This document shows positions 62,299 through 64,000 of a stretch of 64,000 bases of DNA, piece after piece. The notes under the pieces were generated by a model. It was given only the letters and a program-made list of their open reading frames with translations. It did no database searches and was not told where the DNA came from. The position numbers and the translations under genes were made by a program. The DNA is from Vogesella mureinivorans (lineage in GTDB: Bacteria > Pseudomonadota > Gammaproteobacteria > Burkholderiales > Chromobacteriaceae). The DNA lies in the NCBI RefSeq assembly GCF_007644035.1, contig NZ_VMTV02000134.1:124001-188000 (forward strand). Reading direction: 5' to 3'. Each line of letters opens with the position of its first letter. The stretch's first letter is position 1.

Positions 62299-63192
62299 AT
62301 GCGTTTTACTACCCGTCTGCTGACCACTGCTGTCATCGCTTCTGCCTTTGCCGCCCCGGCCATGGCAAATACGCTGGAAAAAATCAAGGATTCCGGCGTG
62401 ATCGTGCTGGGTCACCGCGATGCTTCCATCCCGTTCAGCTATCTGGCTGACGGCCCGAACCCTATCGGCTACTCGCACGACCTGCAGCTGAAAGTGGTAG
62501 AAGCCGTGAAAAAACAGCTGAAAATGCCGAACCTGCAAGTGAAGTACAACCTGGTAACCTCCCAGACCCGTATCCCGCTGGTACAGAACGGCACCGTGGA
62601 TCTGGAATGTGGTTCCACTACCAACAACCTGGAGCGTCAGAAACAGGTGGCTTTCTCGGTAGGTATCTTTGAAATCGGTACCCGCCTGATGACTGCCAAG
62701 ACCTCCGGCGTAAAAGACTTCCCGGACCTGAAAGGCAAGAACGTGGTGACCACTGCCGGTACCACTTCCGAGCGCCTGCTCAAGGCCATGAACGCCGAGA
62801 AGCAGATGGGCATGAACATCATCTCCGCCAAAGACCACGGCGAATCGTTCCTGATGCTGGAAACGGGCCGTGCCGTTGCCTTCATGATGGACGACGCCCT
62901 GCTGTACGGCGAAATGGCCAAGGCCAAGAACCCGGCCAACTGGGTGGTAACCGGCAAGCCGCAGTCTTTCGAAATCTACGGCTGCATGCTGCGTAAAGAC
63001 GACCCGGCCTTCAAGAAAGTGGTCGATGATGCCATCAAGGCCACCTTCAAGTCCGGCGAAATCAACAAGATCTACAGCAAGTGGTTCATGAACCCGGTTC
63101 CGCCAAAAGGCCAGAACCTGAGCTTCCCGATGTCCGACGAGTTCAAGGAACTGATTGCCAAGCCGACCGACAAGTCCGCCGAGCAAATGTAA
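62299..63192 (+). CDS. gltI: glutamate/aspartate-binding periplasmic protein
   Basis: 297 residues, Sec signal cleaved after A-P-A-M-A, then V-I-V-L-G-H-R-D-A-S-I-P-F-S-Y and V-D-L-E-C-G-S-T-T-N-N, typical of GltI. Supplies ligand to the gltJ(K)L importer. A hairpin between gltI and gltJ likely raises gltI dosage by partial termination. Confidence 0.96.
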   Translation: MRFTTRLLTTAVIASAFAAPAMANTLEKIKDSGVIVLGHRDASIPFSYLADGPNPIGYSHDLQLKVVEAVKKQLKMPNLQVKYNLVTSQTRIPLVQNGTVDLECGSTTNNLERQKQVAFSVGIFEIGTRLMTAKTSGVKDFPDLKGKNVVTTAGTTSERLLKAMNAEKQMGMNIISAKDHGESFLMLETGRAVAFMMDDALLYGEMAKAKNPANWVVTGKPQSFEIYGCMLRKDDPAFKKVVDDAIKATFKSGEINKIYSKWFMNPVPPKGQNLSFPMSDEFKELIAKPTDKSAEQM

Positions 63193-63273
63193 TACCTGCA
63201 TGAACGCCCAAGCGGGTTTGTTCGGGTTGCGGCCAACGTAACCGGGCCGGGGGCTTGCCCCCACCCGCTTGCG

Positions 63274-63299
63274 AAGGGGCGCGGCTTGCGCCCCTTTTT
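63274..63299 (+). terminator. partial terminator between gltI and gltJ
   Basis: AAGGGGCGC/GCGCCCCTT with a 5-base loop and T-run; lies 15 bases before the gltJ ATG, so transcription into gltJ needs read-through. Confidence 0.85.
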
Positions 63300-63313
63300 C
63301 TTTGGAGAAGTGT

Positions 63314-64000
63314 ATGAATTACAACTGGGACTGGAACGTCTTTTTCAAGTCCACCGGTATCGGCAGCGAAATCTATCTGGACTGGTTCGTGTCCGGCCTG
63401 GGCTGGACCATTGCCGTGGCCCTGGTGGCCTGGATTGTGGCGCTGATCATCGGCAGCGTGCTGGGCGTGATGCGCACCCTGCCCAACAAGCTGTTGTCCG
63501 GTATTGCCACCGCCTACGTGGAGCTGTTCCGTAACGTACCGCTGTTGGTACAGCTGTTTATCTGGTACTTCATGGTGCCCGACTACCTGCCAGAATCCAC
63601 GCAGGTCTGGTTCAAGCAGGAGCTGAACCCGGCCACCTCCGCCTATATCTCGGTGGTGGTGTGTCTGGCGCTGTTTACCGCTGCCCGTGTGTGCGAGCAG
63701 GTACGCACCGGTATCCAGGCCTTGCCCAAAGGCCAGAGCGCGGCTGCACTGGCGGTGGGTTTTACCCTGCCGCAAATGTACCGCCACGTGCTGTTGCCAC
63801 AGGCTTTCCGCATCATCATCCCGCCACTTACCAGCGAATTCTTGAACATCTTCAAAAACTCGTCCGTGGCCTCGCTGATCGGCCTGATGGAGCTGCTGGC
63901 GCAAACCAAGCAAACTGCCGAATTTACCGCCAATATGTTTGAGGCCTTTACCCTGGCCACGCTGATCTACTTTGTACTGAACATGAGCCTGATGACGTTC
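63314..64000 (+). CDS. gltJ: glutamate/aspartate ABC transporter permease, 3' end outside window
   Basis: 229 codons read to the window edge without a stop. Starts M-N-Y-N-W-D-W-N-V-F-F after a TTTGGAGAAG ribosome site; hydrophobic helices and the permease loop (A-L-P-K-G-Q-S-A-A-A-L-A-V-G-F-T-L-P) fit GltJ. gltK presumably follows outside. Confidence 0.93.
   Translation, partial: MNYNWDWNVFFKSTGIGSEIYLDWFVSGLGWTIAVALVAWIVALIIGSVLGVMRTLPNKLLSGIATAYVELFRNVPLLVQLFIWYFMVPDYLPESTQVWFKQELNPATSAYISVVVCLALFTAARVCEQVRTGIQALPKGQSAAALAVGFTLPQMYRHVLLPQAFRIIIPPLTSEFLNIFKNSSVASLIGLMELLAQTKQTAEFTANMFEAFTLATLIYFVLNMSLMTF

Overview
The window is a GC-rich proteobacterial chromosome segment, gene-dense, with short operons on both strands. 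Gene content (a PCMT-like protein next to a rhodanese, cyaY divergent from lptM, the THI-box thiC, glutamate/aspartate ABC genes, several LysR regulators) and protein style point to a beta-proteobacterium, most likely order Neisseriales, family Chromobacteriaceae (Chromobacterium, Vogesella or Aquitalea type). The genus is an inference. No rRNA, tRNA, CRISPR array, prophage or insertion sequence was seen.

Layout: 0-6 kb holds the end of a TPR protein, TPP-riboswitch-controlled thiC, a PCMT/rhodanese pair, ung and a cysteine hydrolase with a threonine-rich leader ORF. 6-12.8 kb is a polyamine/membrane module (SpeD, DUF4178, SPFH-SHOCT, DUF350, membrane aminopropyltransferase, Tat-type FAD oxidoreductase). 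12.8-22 kb carries LysR/GST/nitronate monooxygenase, two envelope proteins, oligopeptidase A, an orphan response regulator, an orphan flgH and purT. 22-26.7 kb is an Anbu proteasome-like operon. 26.9-34 kb has a diguanylate cyclase, an SDR-photolyase pair, azoR, and DUF2256 with a DASH cryptochrome. 34-43 kb has thiE/thiD, rubredoxin, an M48 lipoprotein, HemJ-like and CYTH proteins, a Doc toxin pair, thioredoxin and hemL. 43-50.7 kb has a SNF2 helicase, an HTH regulator set in a repeat-rich AT-rich region, and a TPR-GGDEF protein. 50.7-55.5 kb holds small stress or metabolic genes and a second TPR-GGDEF protein. 55.5-58.8 kb is an MbnP/MbnH copper pair with a His-rich beta-barrel-like partner. 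58.9-64 kb has lptM/cyaY, rsmA and gltLIJ; gltJ runs off the window.

Two sequence-level signals cut across all genes. First, the motif GTTGGCCGCA (often preceded by AG or GG) recurs about 61 times as its 9-base core, in both orientations, roughly once per kb. It is enriched between genes, and inverted pairs sit between convergent genes. This is how DNA uptake sequences behave in Neisseriaceae, but the sequence is unrelated to the DUS dialects I know, so it may be an undescribed uptake-sequence system. Second, three near-perfect parS sites (GTTTCACGTGAAAC) lie within 37 kb, plus one weaker variant, suggesting that the segment lies in the origin-proximal ParB loading zone.
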